NCBI GenBank assembly: GCA_937980645.1
Contig: CALJPQ010000003.1
Span: 124,001 to 188,000 of the forward strand
Direction of reading: 5' to 3'
Length of the DNA: 64,000 nt
DNA from: an uncultured Saprospiraceae bacterium
GTDB lineage: Bacteria; Bacteroidota; Bacteroidia; Chitinophagales; Saprospiraceae
Position numbers and translations under genes: made by a program. The notes below the pieces were generated by a model that did no database searches, was not told the origin of the DNA, and saw only the letters and a list, made by a program, of their open reading frames with translations. Each line of letters begins with the position of its first letter. Positions within the stretch are counted from its first letter, which is position 1. Below, one piece after another: positions 8,519 through 18,921 of this stretch.

Positions 8519-8554
8519 GCCGGCGCGCCGTAAGGCACGCCGGCGCTTTTTTTT
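8519..8554 (+). terminator. Intrinsic terminator of the sulfide:quinone oxidoreductase gene
   Basis: A GC-rich stem (GCGCCG at 8525-8530 with CGGCGC at 8541-8546, or alternatively GCCGGCG with CGCCGGC) is followed directly by eight Ts (8547-8554). It ends 2 nt before the stop codon of the converging large gene. Confidence 0.85.
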
Positions 8555-8555
8555 A

Positions 8556-11500
8556 TCAGAACTTGCGCCCACTGCGCACGCGATTGACGAAAGCATCGGC
8601 CAGGGCCGGATTAGCAGCAATGATCTCGTACACCTCACCGTTGGGCATCTTCAGCTGCGTGTCTTTGGGCTTCAGCGCCAACAGGGCTTCGTTGAAGCGC
8701 ACACTGCTCGACACGACATTGAGCGCACCCGCCTGATAGCCAAAGAAATACCATAGGTCGGCTGAGGCCTTGATGTACAGATAGAAACGGTCGTCGCGGT
8801 TGCCGGGCATCTTGTACTCCACGTAAGCCGTCAGCATTTTCTGAATAGGTTCGCCCGCAATAGAGATGATAGGGATACGGTCTTCGGTGCTGAGGAACGA
8901 CTGATATTCCGGGTTCCAGATAACGGGGTGGCGTCCCAGTAAAAAGGTGTATTTATTGTCTTTGCGCGGCAGCTGCAGAAAGTTACTGTTCAGGTTGTTG
9001 AACGCCTCCACTAAGTCCGTAGAGTCTGTAACGAATTCGCTCAGGGCAGGGCGGTAGAATGCCTGTTGAGAGTTGAACGGTGGTACAGGCGCGTCGAAAC
9101 TGGAAGCCCGGATGTCGTTGAGCATTAGGTCTACCAGTACTTTGGGAATAGTTACTTCGATGCCGGTCATCAGTTCTCCTGTGATGAGGTAGATGGCTGT
9201 GTCTGGAATGTTAAATTCCGTCTTCAGGCGGCCGGCGCCTTTGACTTTCATGAATTCCAGGCCCTGACCCAGTTGCACTGGGCCTTCGGTCGAGAATGTG
9301 CCGGTGCGGTTGTCGTAGGTGAGCTTAGAACCGCGCAATTGTGCAGCGGAGAAGATACGCGCCGAGTCGCCGAAGATGAAGCGGTCGTTTTGCTGTTCGT
9401 AGCGGAAATAGCCTTCGCCGTTGAAGATGACCCGGTCGAGCACAGAGGTAGGCGGCTGCAGAAGCGATGGGTACATCTGGCCCGTTTCGCGCGATTGAAA
9501 GAAGCCCACAAACAGCGGCTCGCCGTTGCTGTCTTTGGGTTTGGTTACCCGAATGATGGGGTTGTTCTTGTCCACCTCCGAATAGATGGAAAACCAGGGG
9601 ACTTGGGTGAAGTTGGTCTGGATTTGTGCCAGTCCTTCAAAGCGCAGATTTTGCTGGTTGGCTTTGAGGATAACCGTTCCGGCGAAGCGTGTTTTGGTAT
9701 CAATGTAAAAGCTGTCGCTCGAGCGTACTTCGCCACTGGCCGTAGTGAGCACCTTTTTGGTAGCGGGTGTGCCCGGGCCGTAGCGTTCGCCGACGATGTT
9801 GTTGAAGAACACCTCTTGCTGGCGGCCAGGCAGGTTGTATTCGTAATAGCCTGAGGCCTTATAGTCTTTGCGACCCAGGATATTAACTGTGGCCCGGTTG
9901 ATGGTGTGGTACTTGTTGGAGGTGTCGGCCACAATGCGCGCCTCCGAGAGCGGTCGCATAACGCCGCCTGGGTCAATGTCCACGTTGCCATCGGACGGAT
10001 AGATGAAAGCATCGGCGGACTTGATGACCTCCACACCACCGACTTTCAGGCGGCTGTTGCGCATGTCGTAGAGCGCCGTTTTGCCACGGAAGTTGAGGGT
10101 GTCCTGTTTAGGGTCTGTCGAGACGAAGTAACCCGGCTCGCGCTCATCGCTTTTGAAGGTTACCGTCTGGCCTTTCATGTCCCAGGTAAATTCGTTCATC
10201 GAGGTGCGGTAACGGTTGAGCGGCAGGTCTGTGTTGGCGTCGGCCGTGTTGGCTTTGAATTCGCCCAGCTGGCGGTCGAAGTCCAGCTCGCCGCGCACGT
10301 TGCGCGAGTCGAACACAATACCCTGACCATCAAGGGCCTTGATTTGCAGGTCTGCCGTATCGGAACTGGCCTGAAACGGTCCGTAAGAAATGACGCGCGC
10401 CGTAAGTCGCCCGCCAAACCAGTCAAATTCGCCGCGACCTTTCAGACCCGAAGGCGTAAGCACCAGCACACCTTTATGGTAGTACCCTGGCTGACGGAAT
10501 AACTCAAAGGCTTTGGCCCGGCTTTCCACGTACATCGAGTCGCGGTAGGGTAGCCAGTTCACTTTCACGTCTTCGCCTTTAGCCTGTGGCACTTTCACCT
10601 CGCTCTTGCGGTCTTCTTCCATGAAGAAACGGCGCGCCGTGCAGGTCATTTGTTTGGGGCGGAATACGATGTCTTCTGACTCGATGTCGGCCGTCAGGTA
10701 CTCTACCGTCCCGATGCCCAGGAAGCCGCTATTGCTCAGGTCAATTTTGCCCGTATAGTTGCCACGCCGCTGATAGACCGGATAGCCCTTGGGCGGCGTC
10801 TGGTGAATGAAGCCAAAAGAGCGGTCGTGTTCGCGCACGATGATGGTTTCGCGGAAAGGATCAAAAATCTCCGCCGAGGTCATTTCTCCCTTAAAGCGCA
10901 GGCGGTCGGCCGTGTAGCTGTCTAAGGCGTTGAAGGTGAAGGGGTCTAATTTGAAATAAAAGGAGTCGCGTTTGTACACCCCGCTCTGGATGGTCGAGTC
11001 ATCGTAGAATACAAACGAGTGTTTTTTGGACTCCAGCGAAGGGAAGATGTCAATGTCCACTTTACCCGACTTGTTGTTGGGTGCATCCACCAGCAGGAAA
11101 CCCGACACCTTTTCGATGTAGGAATTCATCGCGTCAGCAATGGGATTGCCCTTGTCGTTAGTTTTGCCGGTGGGCAGGTAGAAATGCAGACGCTTCACGG
11201 AGTCAAACTGAACGTGGAACCTTTCGTAGTTGAAATACATGCTATCACCCAGGAAAACCGCAAACCCCGCAAAGAGCCGTCCGCCCATGCGCATATCGCG
11301 GTTTTCGAGCAGCGTAATTGTTTCATTGGGCACAATACCCACGCGTTGGCGCTCGCTCAGCTCCACGCTGGAGACCCCTCGCACGCTGGTTTCTTTAGTC
11401 TTTAAATCCAGCGTAGCGCCTGGCCCGGATTTTTCGTTGGCCTGAATTTTAATGGCATCGTAGTCGCGTTTGCCCTGGCTGGCCAGTGCGTAAAGAGCTA

Positions 11501-13076
11501 GTTTGGGTCTTGGTTCGATTTCGTGGCGTTGGAAGTTGTAGTTGATAAATCCTTTAGCGACCATTTCGGCCAGCAAGGTTTGAATGCTGGAGTAGTCGAA
11601 TTTGGGATCGAGTGCACGGGCAAAGACGTCATCCGAAATAATCTTCGTCATGCGCGTGCTGTCCCACGGCGTCTCTTCCGCTAAGCGATGCAGCACGGAG
11701 ATGGGGTTGACGCTGGTGATGTTCTGCATGCGTACGTATTCGGCCGGGTCGAAGCGGTTGCTGCTCTCGAACTCCACCTTTTGCACTCCACCCTTAGCAC
11801 CTGCAATGCTGGAAGAAATTTCCAGGGAGTCTTTGAGCACGTGCCAGGCCACCCGCTCTGCGTTGAGGTTCATGTTATAGAATGACGAGAAGAACGGGTT
11901 GCGCTCCGGCCCTTTTTGTCCGCGCGTCAGCGTGATGATTTGGTTGGGGATGTCCAAGCGGAAGTTGACTGCCGGGTGATAGATGCTGTCCTTATCCATG
12001 AACAGACGCGCCGTTATGCCCTCGGCAATGACGCTTTCCTCCCGGCGGATGATGAACAGGTCTCCTACGCCGAAGAAGATGCGCTCGCGTTTGTGGTTGT
12101 ACACTGTCAGGCGCGCCGGCTGCTGGCCCGAGCCGTATCCGTACACTGAACGGCCCTCAATACGAAAGCCGCCTTCGTACTCAATGCCCTGGCCGATGCG
12201 GGTAATCTTCAGGGTTCGCTCGAAAGACTCGAATTTCGGATACTCTATAGTCATACCTTTGGTCAGCACGACTACATTTTCCTCCAGCTTGCCCCACAGG
12301 CTGCGGTTAGGAAAGAGCACCGGATAGAAAAACTCCGCTGAGTCGCAGGTGAACATGGGTTTTTTGGCTTCCACCGTGTAGTTCGTCAGCCGCGCATAAA
12401 CCGTCGAGTCCAAGCCTGTGCGCGTCCAGCCTAAGCGGCCTCCTGTGCCGCGCCAGGTTTCTTCATACGGGTAATAGGCCCCCGACGTACCCTGAATGAG
12501 CGTAGAGTCGTTTTTGCGAACGCCCACCAGGTCAATATTCTGGCAACGCAGCACAGGTGTTTGATTTTCAAAAACAAAATCCACCTTTCCTCCGCGCACT
12601 TTCCAGATAATGAGGCCCGCCTCGCGCGCCCAAAAGGCACGTTGGCTGAAAAAGTCTGCTGAGAAGTCCAGAATTTGAGAAATAGGCTTGGTGCGGCCCT
12701 GCTCAATGGCTGCAATGGCGCTTTCCAGATACGTATGCCACTGACGGAACAGGGTAGAGTCCCCTTCTGCTTTGGCTGCCGTCAGGGCATTGACGTAGCT
12801 TTTATAGTAAGGAAAAGCACTCAAGCGCTGCCCGGCCAGCAGGTTGCAAAGCCGGATGACGCCAGCCATTTCATCCGCCGAATACAGGCCGCTACGGTAC
12901 TGCTTTTTGAACACTGCAAACGCCTCCGCCATGTCGGGCCGCTTCGAGGCGTTCATGAACTGATCCAATTTCTCCACAAACTCGTTTGGATTTTCGGGAA
13001 AGGTCGTTACCTGCGCATGCAGGCGCCAGCCAAACCAGATGAGCAGCAATAGGGCGGTCAGTACGGATTTTTTCAT
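8556..13076 (-). CDS. Very large exported beta-rich protein of unknown function (1506 aa)
   Basis: I do not recognise a named domain. The start at 13076 gives a textbook signal peptide (MKKSVLTALLLLIWFGW, cleavage after LHAQ). Residues about 25-150 look helical. The rest is a long succession of short beta strands with recurring phrases that name a value, a colour or a layer, for example GGRLGWTRTG, EYEGGFRIEGRSVYGYG, GRGEFDWFGGRLTARV and GKTALYDMRNSRLKVGGVEV. This pattern suggests a repetitive beta-solenoid or stacked beta-sheet body of the LptA/AsmA/TamB general type, but that is inference from texture only. There is no lipobox or T9SS sorting domain, so it is probably periplasmic. It appears to be transcribed alone. 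Confidence 0.7.
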   Translation of the reverse strand: MKKSVLTALLLLIWFGWRLHAQVTTFPENPNEFVEKLDQFMNASKRPDMAEAFAVFKKQYRSGLYSADEMAGVIRLCNLLAGQRLSAFPYYKSYVNALTAAKAEGDSTLFRQWHTYLESAIAAIEQGRTKPISQILDFSADFFSQRAFWAREAGLIIWKVRGGKVDFVFENQTPVLRCQNIDLVGVRKNDSTLIQGTSGAYYPYEETWRGTGGRLGWTRTGLDSTVYARLTNYTVEAKKPMFTCDSAEFFYPVLFPNRSLWGKLEENVVVLTKGMTIEYPKFESFERTLKITRIGQGIEYEGGFRIEGRSVYGYGSGQQPARLTVYNHKRERIFFGVGDLFIIRREESVIAEGITARLFMDKDSIYHPAVNFRLDIPNQIITLTRGQKGPERNPFFSSFYNMNLNAERVAWHVLKDSLEISSSIAGAKGGVQKVEFESSNRFDPAEYVRMQNITSVNPISVLHRLAEETPWDSTRMTKIISDDVFARALDPKFDYSSIQTLLAEMVAKGFINYNFQRHEIEPRPKLALYALASQGKRDYDAIKIQANEKSGPGATLDLKTKETSVRGVSSVELSERQRVGIVPNETITLLENRDMRMGGRLFAGFAVFLGDSMYFNYERFHVQFDSVKRLHFYLPTGKTNDKGNPIADAMNSYIEKVSGFLLVDAPNNKSGKVDIDIFPSLESKKHSFVFYDDSTIQSGVYKRDSFYFKLDPFTFNALDSYTADRLRFKGEMTSAEIFDPFRETIIVREHDRSFGFIHQTPPKGYPVYQRRGNYTGKIDLSNSGFLGIGTVEYLTADIESEDIVFRPKQMTCTARRFFMEEDRKSEVKVPQAKGEDVKVNWLPYRDSMYVESRAKAFELFRQPGYYHKGVLVLTPSGLKGRGEFDWFGGRLTARVISYGPFQASSDTADLQIKALDGQGIVFDSRNVRGELDFDRQLGEFKANTADANTDLPLNRYRTSMNEFTWDMKGQTVTFKSDEREPGYFVSTDPKQDTLNFRGKTALYDMRNSRLKVGGVEVIKSADAFIYPSDGNVDIDPGGVMRPLSEARIVADTSNKYHTINRATVNILGRKDYKASGYYEYNLPGRQQEVFFNNIVGERYGPGTPATKKVLTTASGEVRSSDSFYIDTKTRFAGTVILKANQQNLRFEGLAQIQTNFTQVPWFSIYSEVDKNNPIIRVTKPKDSNGEPLFVGFFQSRETGQMYPSLLQPPTSVLDRVIFNGEGYFRYEQQNDRFIFGDSARIFSAAQLRGSKLTYDNRTGTFSTEGPVQLGQGLEFMKVKGAGRLKTEFNIPDTAIYLITGELMTGIEVTIPKVLVDLMLNDIRASSFDAPVPPFNSQQAFYRPALSEFVTDSTDLVEAFNNLNSNFLQLPRKDNKYTFLLGRHPVIWNPEYQSFLSTEDRIPIISIAGEPIQKMLTAYVEYKMPGNRDDRFYLYIKASADLWYFFGYQAGALNVVSSSVRFNEALLALKPKDTQLKMPNGEVYEIIAANPALADAFVNRVRSGRKF

Positions 13077-13160
13077 GGCAAAAAACCGGATGATGAAGGT
13101 GAGCAAAAACGGCATGGGAAACGGAAATCGTCGGCCCGAAAGTACACACACGCCAATTGG

Positions 13161-13168
13161 CAAAGATG
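13161..13168 (-). promoter_or_regulatory. Degenerate -7 box of the 1506-aa protein gene
   Basis: The minus strand reads CATCTTTG followed by CC, the same variant seen before the sulfide:quinone oxidoreductase gene. It lies 85 nt upstream of the ATG at 13076. Confidence 0.3.
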
Positions 13169-13294
13169 CCAACAACGGCAAAGAGCGCGCTAACGGCGGT
13201 GAAGGCTGAAATAGGCGGTATGGACGAAATGGGTGGCCTATCGAAGCCTTTTAGCGGGTGGCTCTTTTTTCAAGGAACCCTTCGCGAGCCGGTG

Positions 13295-14128
13295 CTATGT
13301 CTTTTCAAAAGTCAGGCAAAGCCACTGCCCGCGTTCGTCGCGTTTTTGCAGGGTAAAGCCCGCCTGTTCAGCAGCAGCCCGCACCGTGTCAGCATCTGAA
13401 AGAAGGATGCCCGAAACAAGCAGCCAGCCGCCTGACCGTAAGCGTTGGCTCAGGTCGGGCAACGACGCCAGAATGACGTTGCGGTTGATATTGGCCATGA
13501 TGCCATCAAAAGCGCGCTCCGGCACAGCGCTTAGGTCGCCCCAATAGGGTTTCACCCGTGCGGCTACACCATTGGCCGTGCTGTTTTCTGCTGTGCTTCG
13601 GAAGGACTCCTCCTCGATGTCTACGGCAGCAACTTCCGTGGCGCCCAATCGGGCGGCCAGAATGGCCAGCACGCCGGAGCCGCAGCCGAAGTCGAGCAGG
13701 TGTGCACCGGCACAGGGCAAATCACGCAGGGCGCGCAGGCACATCCACGTCGTCTCGTGGTGGCCAGTACCAAAGGCCATTTTCGGTTCGATGACCAATT
13801 CGTGCGCTACGCCGGCAATAGGGGCGTGAAAGGGTGCGCGCACGGCGCAAAAGTCTTCGATGACCACGGGCGAAAAATTGGCCTCCCAGATGGCGTTCCA
13901 GTTTTGTGCGGGCAAAAACTGGCTTTTCCACTCAAAAGGGAACTGCCGTTGCAGATCCAACAAAAGGGCCTCGGCGCTTTCGCGATTGCCCGGAGCATCG
14001 GGCAGGTAAGCGTCGAGGCCCTCGTCAGTCTCTTGAAAACTATCGAAAGGTGCTTCGGCCAGGAAGGGCACCAGGATTTCCGCCGTGGTGCTGTCGTTCG
14101 TCCGAAGGCGATACTTCCAGTAATCCAT
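13295..14128 (-). CDS. prmA: Ribosomal protein L11 methyltransferase
   Basis: 277 residues, normal length. PrmA trimethylates ribosomal protein L11 with S-adenosylmethionine. The N-terminal L11-recognition domain spans about 1-100. Then come EPKMAFGTGHHETT (114-127), the SAM-binding motif LLDFGCGSGVLAILAARLG (144 onward), the acidic loop VDIEEES, and MANINRNVI, which replaces the usual NILA catalytic-loop motif. It starts 7 nt after the stop of the upstream thioredoxin gene, so the two are one operon. Confidence 0.92.
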   Translation of the reverse strand: MDYWKYRLRTNDSTTAEILVPFLAEAPFDSFQETDEGLDAYLPDAPGNRESAEALLLDLQRQFPFEWKSQFLPAQNWNAIWEANFSPVVIEDFCAVRAPFHAPIAGVAHELVIEPKMAFGTGHHETTWMCLRALRDLPCAGAHLLDFGCGSGVLAILAARLGATEVAAVDIEEESFRSTAENSTANGVAARVKPYWGDLSAVPERAFDGIMANINRNVILASLPDLSQRLRSGGWLLVSGILLSDADTVRAAAEQAGFTLQKRDERGQWLCLTFEKT

Positions 14129-14135
14129 TGGCGCC

Positions 14136-15212
14136 TTAGAGCAGCTTGCGCACCTCTTCCTCTAAGTTGGCGCGCGGGTTAATGGCGGCGATGTTGCCGT
14201 TGCGGTCCACTAAGAACGTGGCCGGTATGGCATTAACTCCATAGATACGCGCCGGAGCGGAGTTCCAGAATTGCAGGTCGCTGACGTGGTTGTCCCATAC
14301 TAAACCGTCCTGTTTAATGGCGGCGACCCAGGCGTCTTTCTGGCCCGGACGGTCGAGGGAGACGCTGTACACGTCGAAGCCTCTGTCTTTGTATTTGTGA
14401 TAAATCTCCACGACGTGTGGGTTGGCCATACGGCAGGGCCGGCACCAGCTGGCCCAAAAGTCAATGAGCACCACTTTGCCACGCAACGACGACAGCGAGC
14501 GCACCTTGCCGTCGGGCCCGGGCAGGCTGATTTCAGGCGCAGGCTGGCCAATCTTGATAGGCCCGGCAGCTTGTGCCGCCTGCATCTGTTGCAGCTGCTG
14601 TTCAATGTTGGTCGTAATCTGGGCAAATTGCGTCGCATAAGTGTTGCCCGGCATGGCGCCGGAGAGCGCTTCGCTGGCTGTTTTAAAGTCATTCAGGTGT
14701 TCGCCGGCATTGCGGCCCATTAGTTGTAGGGTAAAGAAGGCCTTCATTAGTGGCGAACAACCCCGCTGCACAAAGTCCTTCGCCATCTGTGGCGTGATTT
14801 GCCCGGCCCGTACCATATCCTGTACCAATCGGGCATAGCAGGCCATCTCTTCAGAGCCTTCCACCGAGATTTCTAAGCGGTCCATGGTCTCCAGATCGCC
14901 CTTAAATGAGACGGTTTTCTCTTTGCCATCGAGCATGAAGAACATGCGGCGGGCGCCCACCGTCAGGCGGTAGATGCCCGGGGCAAAGGCCTGTTTTTGC
15001 TCAATAGCAAAGCGACCTTCCGCATCGCACGAGACACGCCCTAAGGCTACGGGCGGAGTGTTCTGGTCGAAAAAGACCTGTTCCAGCAGTACCTGCATGT
15101 TGCCGGCTTTTGCGAGAGAGCCTTTAAAAGTATAGGTGTCGTTGCCCGCGCAAAGGCTAAAGACAAAGGCCGGAATGAGAAACCAGATAGCTGTTCTAAA
15201 TAGCGTTTTCAT
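14136..15212 (-). CDS. Exported TlpA/ResA-like thioredoxin with DUF4369-type N-terminal domain
   Basis: 358 residues. A periplasmic thiol-disulfide oxidoreductase of the form common in Bacteroidota. The signal peptide MKTLFRTAIWFLIPAFVFS leads into a beta-rich DUF4369-like domain (TYTFKGSLAKAGNMQVLLEQ to about residue 115), a helical linker, and an AhpC/TSA thioredoxin fold beginning IKIGQPAPEISLPG. The active site is FWASWCRPCRMANP, with cysteines at about 257 and 260, and the cis-Pro is in INAIPATFLVDRNG. I took the second Met (15212) as start because it begins the signal peptide. It precedes prmA in a two-gene operon. The physiological partner is unknown. Confidence 0.88.
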   Translation of the reverse strand: MKTLFRTAIWFLIPAFVFSLCAGNDTYTFKGSLAKAGNMQVLLEQVFFDQNTPPVALGRVSCDAEGRFAIEQKQAFAPGIYRLTVGARRMFFMLDGKEKTVSFKGDLETMDRLEISVEGSEEMACYARLVQDMVRAGQITPQMAKDFVQRGCSPLMKAFFTLQLMGRNAGEHLNDFKTASEALSGAMPGNTYATQFAQITTNIEQQLQQMQAAQAAGPIKIGQPAPEISLPGPDGKVRSLSSLRGKVVLIDFWASWCRPCRMANPHVVEIYHKYKDRGFDVYSVSLDRPGQKDAWVAAIKQDGLVWDNHVSDLQFWNSAPARIYGVNAIPATFLVDRNGNIAAINPRANLEEEVRKLL

Positions 15213-15287
15213 TGCTTGATACAAAATTTTTATTCAGAAATGGTGTCAGCCTCCGAACGGCTTGTAAGCGCTCGAAGGCTGGTGTCG

Positions 15288-17519
15288 TCATTGCATGATT
15301 TCTTCTAAGCGATGCTCATACACTTCCTGCCACTCGCGCACGGCGCCCCAGTCTTCGCCGTCTATGCGAACGCGGTCGCCCTGTACATAACCGAGCAGGG
15401 TAAATGGCTGCTTGTGTTCGCGCAAGAAACGCTCGAAGGCCGCTGCCTGTTCGGGCGCTGTACTGACGACGACGCGGCTTTGCGACTCGCCAAAGAGCCA
15501 GGCATCTTTGCGAAGGTCGGACGGACTGCTGACCGCAAAACCCAAGCCATAGGGCATGGCGCACTCCATGAGGGCCACAAAGAGGCCGCCGTCCGAAACG
15601 TCGTGAGCGCTTTTGACCAAACGCTCGCGTAGCAGCCCGCGCAATGTTGTCAGCAGGTGGTATTCCTCCTCCAGGTCGAAGTGCGGGCAAGGGCTGTGCT
15701 CTACGCCATGCACTTCGCGCAGGTATTCGCTGCTGCCCAGGTCGTTGCGGCTGATGCCGAGCAGGTAGATGTGGTCGCCTTCGCTCTTGAAGTTCAGCGT
15801 CATCAGCTGGTCCCAGTCGTCTAAGATGCCCAGCATACCGATGGTGGGTGTGGGGTACACCGGGATGACCTTGCCATTTTCGGTGTACTGGTTGTAAAAG
15901 CTGACGTTGCCGCCCGTAACGGGGGTATTGAGCTTTCGGCAGGCTTCGCCCATGCCTCGAATGGCTTGGGCAAACTGGTAGTACACTTCCGGATTATATG
16001 GATTGCCGAAGTTAAGGCAATTGGTAATGGCTAAAGGTTCTCCGCCGGTGCAGGTGATGTTGCGCGCGGCCTCGCACACGGCGATCATGGCGCCGCGGTA
16101 TGGGTCGGCATAGACATAGGCGGAGTTGCAGTCGGTCGTCATGGCCAGGGCCTTGCGCGTGCCTTTTACATAGACCACAGCGGCGTCGGCGGGGCGGTTG
16201 GTGGTCATCGTACCGGTGCGCACCATGGAGTCGTATTGGCGTGTTATCCAGCGCTTCGAGGCGATGTTGGGCGAGGCCCAGAGCGTTTGCGCTGCCTGTC
16301 GCAGGTCGGCGGGTTGCGGGATGCCTTCTAAGCGGAAGCGTGCGATGTCGGCCAGGTAGGTAGGCTCGCGTTGTTCGCGCACATACACAGGTGCGCCGCC
16401 GCCCAGTACTAAGGACTGTGCCGGCACTTCGGCCACTTTCTCGCCATGCCAGTAGTATTCCAGAATGCCGCCTGCGGTGGTTTCGCCGATGTGCTCGCAG
16501 GGCAGGTCCCATTTGTCGAAGACCGCCTTCAGCACGTCTTCGTGCCCGGGCTTGCAGACGATGAGCATGCGCTCCTGGCTTTCGGAGAGCAGGATTTCCC
16601 AGGCTTTCATGTTGGTCTGGCGCTGAGGCACTTTGTCTAAGTCTATGCGCATGCCGCATCCGGCGCGGGCGCTCATTTCGGAGGTGGAACAGGCTATACC
16701 GGCGGCGCCCATGTCCTGCATGCCGACGATAGCGCCGGTTTTGATGGCTTCCAGCGTGGCTTCGAGCAGCAGTTTTTCCTGGAAAGGGTCGCCCACCTGC
16801 ACGGCGGGCAGGTCTTCGTGGCTGTCTTCGGTCAGGTCAGCGGAGGCGAAAGTGGCGCCGTGGATGCCGTCTTTGCCCGTGGCGGAGCCAACGATGAACA
16901 CCGGATTGCCTGGGCCGCCGGCGGTAGCGCTCACCGTTTCACCTACGCGCACAATGCCTACGGACATGGCGTTGACCAAGATGTCGTGGTGGTAGCAATC
17001 GTAGAAATAGACTTCACCCCCGACAGTGGGCACGCCGAAGCAGTTACCATAGTCGCCGATACCTTTCACGACGCCCGCAATGAGGCGTTTCATGCGCGGG
17101 TTATCGGGCTTGCCAAAGCGCAGGCTGTTAAGCGCTGCAATAGGGCGCGCGCCCATGGTGAAAATGTCGCGGTGAATACCGCCCACGCCCGTGGCTGCCC
17201 CCTGATACGGCTCGATGGCCGAAGGGTGGTTGTGGCTTTCAATCTTGAAAGCACAGGCCCAGCCCTCGCCGATGTCCACCAGACCGGCATTTTCTTCGCC
17301 CGCACTGACTAACAGGCGCCCACCACTGCGCGGAAGGGTCTTGAGCTGCAGGATGGAGTTCTTGTATGAGCAGTGCTCGCTCCACATCACGGAGTAGAGC
17401 GATAGCTCAGTAAAATTGGGCGTTCGACCTAAAAATTCGATGATTTTTTCAAATTCTTCGGGAAGCAGGCCAAGACTTCTGGCGGTATCTACCGTGGGCA
17501 ACGGTTCCGTTGTAACCAT
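15288..17519 (-). CDS. purL: Phosphoribosylformylglycinamidine synthase subunit PurL
   Basis: 743 residues, matching the small PurL of the three-subunit PurLQS enzyme and not the 1300-residue fused form. It carries out the ATP-dependent amidation of FGAR in purine synthesis; PurQ and PurS must be elsewhere. Motifs: [19 protein letters not shown] near the N-terminus, [24 protein letters not shown] (ATP/Mg and catalytic His region), [14 protein letters not shown], and [18 protein letters not shown] in the second half. The start at 17519 was chosen over 17564 because it begins the conserved helix and lies downstream of a -7 box. Confidence 0.95.
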   Translation of the reverse strand: MVTTEPLPTVDTARSLGLLPEEFEKIIEFLGRTPNFTELSLYSVMWSEHCSYKNSILQLKTLPRSGGRLLVSAGEENAGLVDIGEGWACAFKIESHNHPSAIEPYQGAATGVGGIHRDIFTMGARPIAALNSLRFGKPDNPRMKRLIAGVVKGIGDYGNCFGVPTVGGEVYFYDCYHHDILVNAMSVGIVRVGETVSATAGGPGNPVFIVGSATGKDGIHGATFASADLTEDSHEDLPAVQVGDPFQEKLLLEATLEAIKTGAIVGMQDMGAAGIACSTSEMSARAGCGMRIDLDKVPQRQTNMKAWEILLSESQERMLIVCKPGHEDVLKAVFDKWDLPCEHIGETTAGGILEYYWHGEKVAEVPAQSLVLGGGAPVYVREQREPTYLADIARFRLEGIPQPADLRQAAQTLWASPNIASKRWITRQYDSMVRTGTMTTNRPADAAVVYVKGTRKALAMTTDCNSAYVYADPYRGAMIAVCEAARNITCTGGEPLAITNCLNFGNPYNPEVYYQFAQAIRGMGEACRKLNTPVTGGNVSFYNQYTENGKVIPVYPTPTIGMLGILDDWDQLMTLNFKSEGDHIYLLGISRNDLGSSEYLREVHGVEHSPCPHFDLEEEYHLLTTLRGLLRERLVKSAHDVSDGGLFVALMECAMPYGLGFAVSSPSDLRKDAWLFGESQSRVVVSTAPEQAAAFERFLREHKQPFTLLGYVQGDRVRIDGEDWGAVREWQEVYEHRLEEIMQ

Positions 17520-17561
17520 GAAATGCAGTGAGAATAATAAAAGGTGTGCTGAACAGCGCTG

Positions 17562-17569
17562 CAAAGGTA
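17562..17569 (-). promoter_or_regulatory. -7 box of purL
   Basis: The minus strand reads TACCTTTG followed by C, an exact consensus match about 42 nt upstream of the purL ATG. No PurR-like operator or riboswitch fold was recognised. Confidence 0.5.
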
Positions 17570-17668
17570 GCGAAGCTCTTTGGGCTTGCTCGATGTTCTA
17601 TGTCAGCCTTTGAAGCAGGTTTTTGTTTTTTAGCAGCAGGCTTTTTTGTTTTGAACGGAACAGGTTGG

Positions 17669-18907
17669 TCAGATTAAATCGCGTAGAACGATAATTTTTT
17701 TCAAGCGCTCATCGCCACGCAGGATGGTCAGGCGAATTTTTTTGCCGGGCTTTCGTTGGAAGACGTTCGTCAGGTCGCTCAGGGTGTAGAAATGTGCTGG
17801 TGTGTTGCCGATGCGTACGATCTGATCGCCCGGGCGGATATCGGCCTCTGCCGCCGGGGAGTTGGCCAGCACGTGCTGCACGATGAAGTCGCTGAGGCGC
17901 GGACCATGGGCCAGCACGACCATACCGCTGCGGTCATAAACATAGGTGTCGCGGAAGTAGCGCGCGGGTTTGAGCCAGATCTGGCTGCCGTAGTAGTCCA
18001 GGATGACGTGAAAGCGGTGGAGTAGGGCGTTGCCGATGAGGCCGTCGCGCTGGTTGAGGTATTCTAAATTTTGCGTGGTATCGAGTTCCTGGAAGTAAGT
18101 GATGACACCCGTTTGGGTGAGTTCGCCCAGAGCCAGCTGGTGTATGCGGCCTGTGAAGCCCTGCAAGAAGCCGCCCAGGCCCAGGCCGATGCTGGTCGGG
18201 ATGACTTTTTCGGGCGGGCGCACTAAGGGGTGCGAATTGCTGAACATGAGCAGCGGCATCCCTGCACCGGTGTCTATGAGAAGCTTCACCGAAGCGCTCA
18301 CGTCGGGGGTCGGGCGCAGCGTAGTGCGCACGTACATTTTGTTTCGGGCAATTTCTACGGGTATCGAGGTGTAGCCGCGTTCTTTAAGGTGGAAGGACTC
18401 GCGCTCGTGTAGTGTGAGGGTCTGCCGGTCATAGTTAATCTGGATGATAAAACGCGAAAAGGCGTTGGCCGATAAAATGCCGTGGATGGGAATGCCCGTG
18501 AATTCCTCAAAGCGCAGGTAGTCCTCCTGCAGCACCAAAATGTCTTCGCTTTCGGAATAGGCTTTGCCCGGGATGTCGAAGCGCACGCGCCGCACTAAGT
18601 AAGCGATCAGCGTGGTGTGCAGGTCGGAGCCGGCCACCTTAAACTCGCGTTCGTAGCGCATGCCGAGCAGGTCGGTTACTTCGCGCTTAATGATGATGGT
18701 GTGCTCAGCGCCGGTATCGAAGATGAATTTAAGCGGGAGCACCCCGCCGAAGCGCACCGACAGGATGATGAAATTGTTGGCATACTCGAAAGGAATTTCC
18801 ACGCTTTTTTGGTCACCCACCAGGATATAGCCGTACTGGGCATGTCCTCGATGGGCGGCGAAAAGCCAGAGGCAGATAGCCCCCCAGATGAGCATGGCGC
18901 GCGACAT
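17669..18907 (-). CDS. Exported retropepsin-like aspartyl protease with C-terminal PDZ domain
   Basis: 412 residues with a signal peptide (MSRAMLIWGAICLWLFAAHRGHAQ). Two aspartyl-protease half-sites occur in one chain: FIFDTGAEHT (Asp64) and LLIDTGAGMPLL (Asp212), each followed by an ILSANAF/LIGNALLHRF-type strand. This is the clan AA arrangement of periplasmic retropepsin-like proteins. Residues about 325-405 form a PDZ domain (VLANSPAAEADIRPGDQIVRIG), which probably selects substrates. It lies 14 nt downstream of the PhyH gene on the same strand. Substrate unknown. Confidence 0.87.
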   Translation of the reverse strand: MSRAMLIWGAICLWLFAAHRGHAQYGYILVGDQKSVEIPFEYANNFIILSVRFGGVLPLKFIFDTGAEHTIIIKREVTDLLGMRYEREFKVAGSDLHTTLIAYLVRRVRFDIPGKAYSESEDILVLQEDYLRFEEFTGIPIHGILSANAFSRFIIQINYDRQTLTLHERESFHLKERGYTSIPVEIARNKMYVRTTLRPTPDVSASVKLLIDTGAGMPLLMFSNSHPLVRPPEKVIPTSIGLGLGGFLQGFTGRIHQLALGELTQTGVITYFQELDTTQNLEYLNQRDGLIGNALLHRFHVILDYYGSQIWLKPARYFRDTYVYDRSGMVVLAHGPRLSDFIVQHVLANSPAAEADIRPGDQIVRIGNTPAHFYTLSDLTNVFQRKPGKKIRLTILRGDERLKKIIVLRDLI

Positions 18908-18921
18908 GGCAGCGTAAAAGG

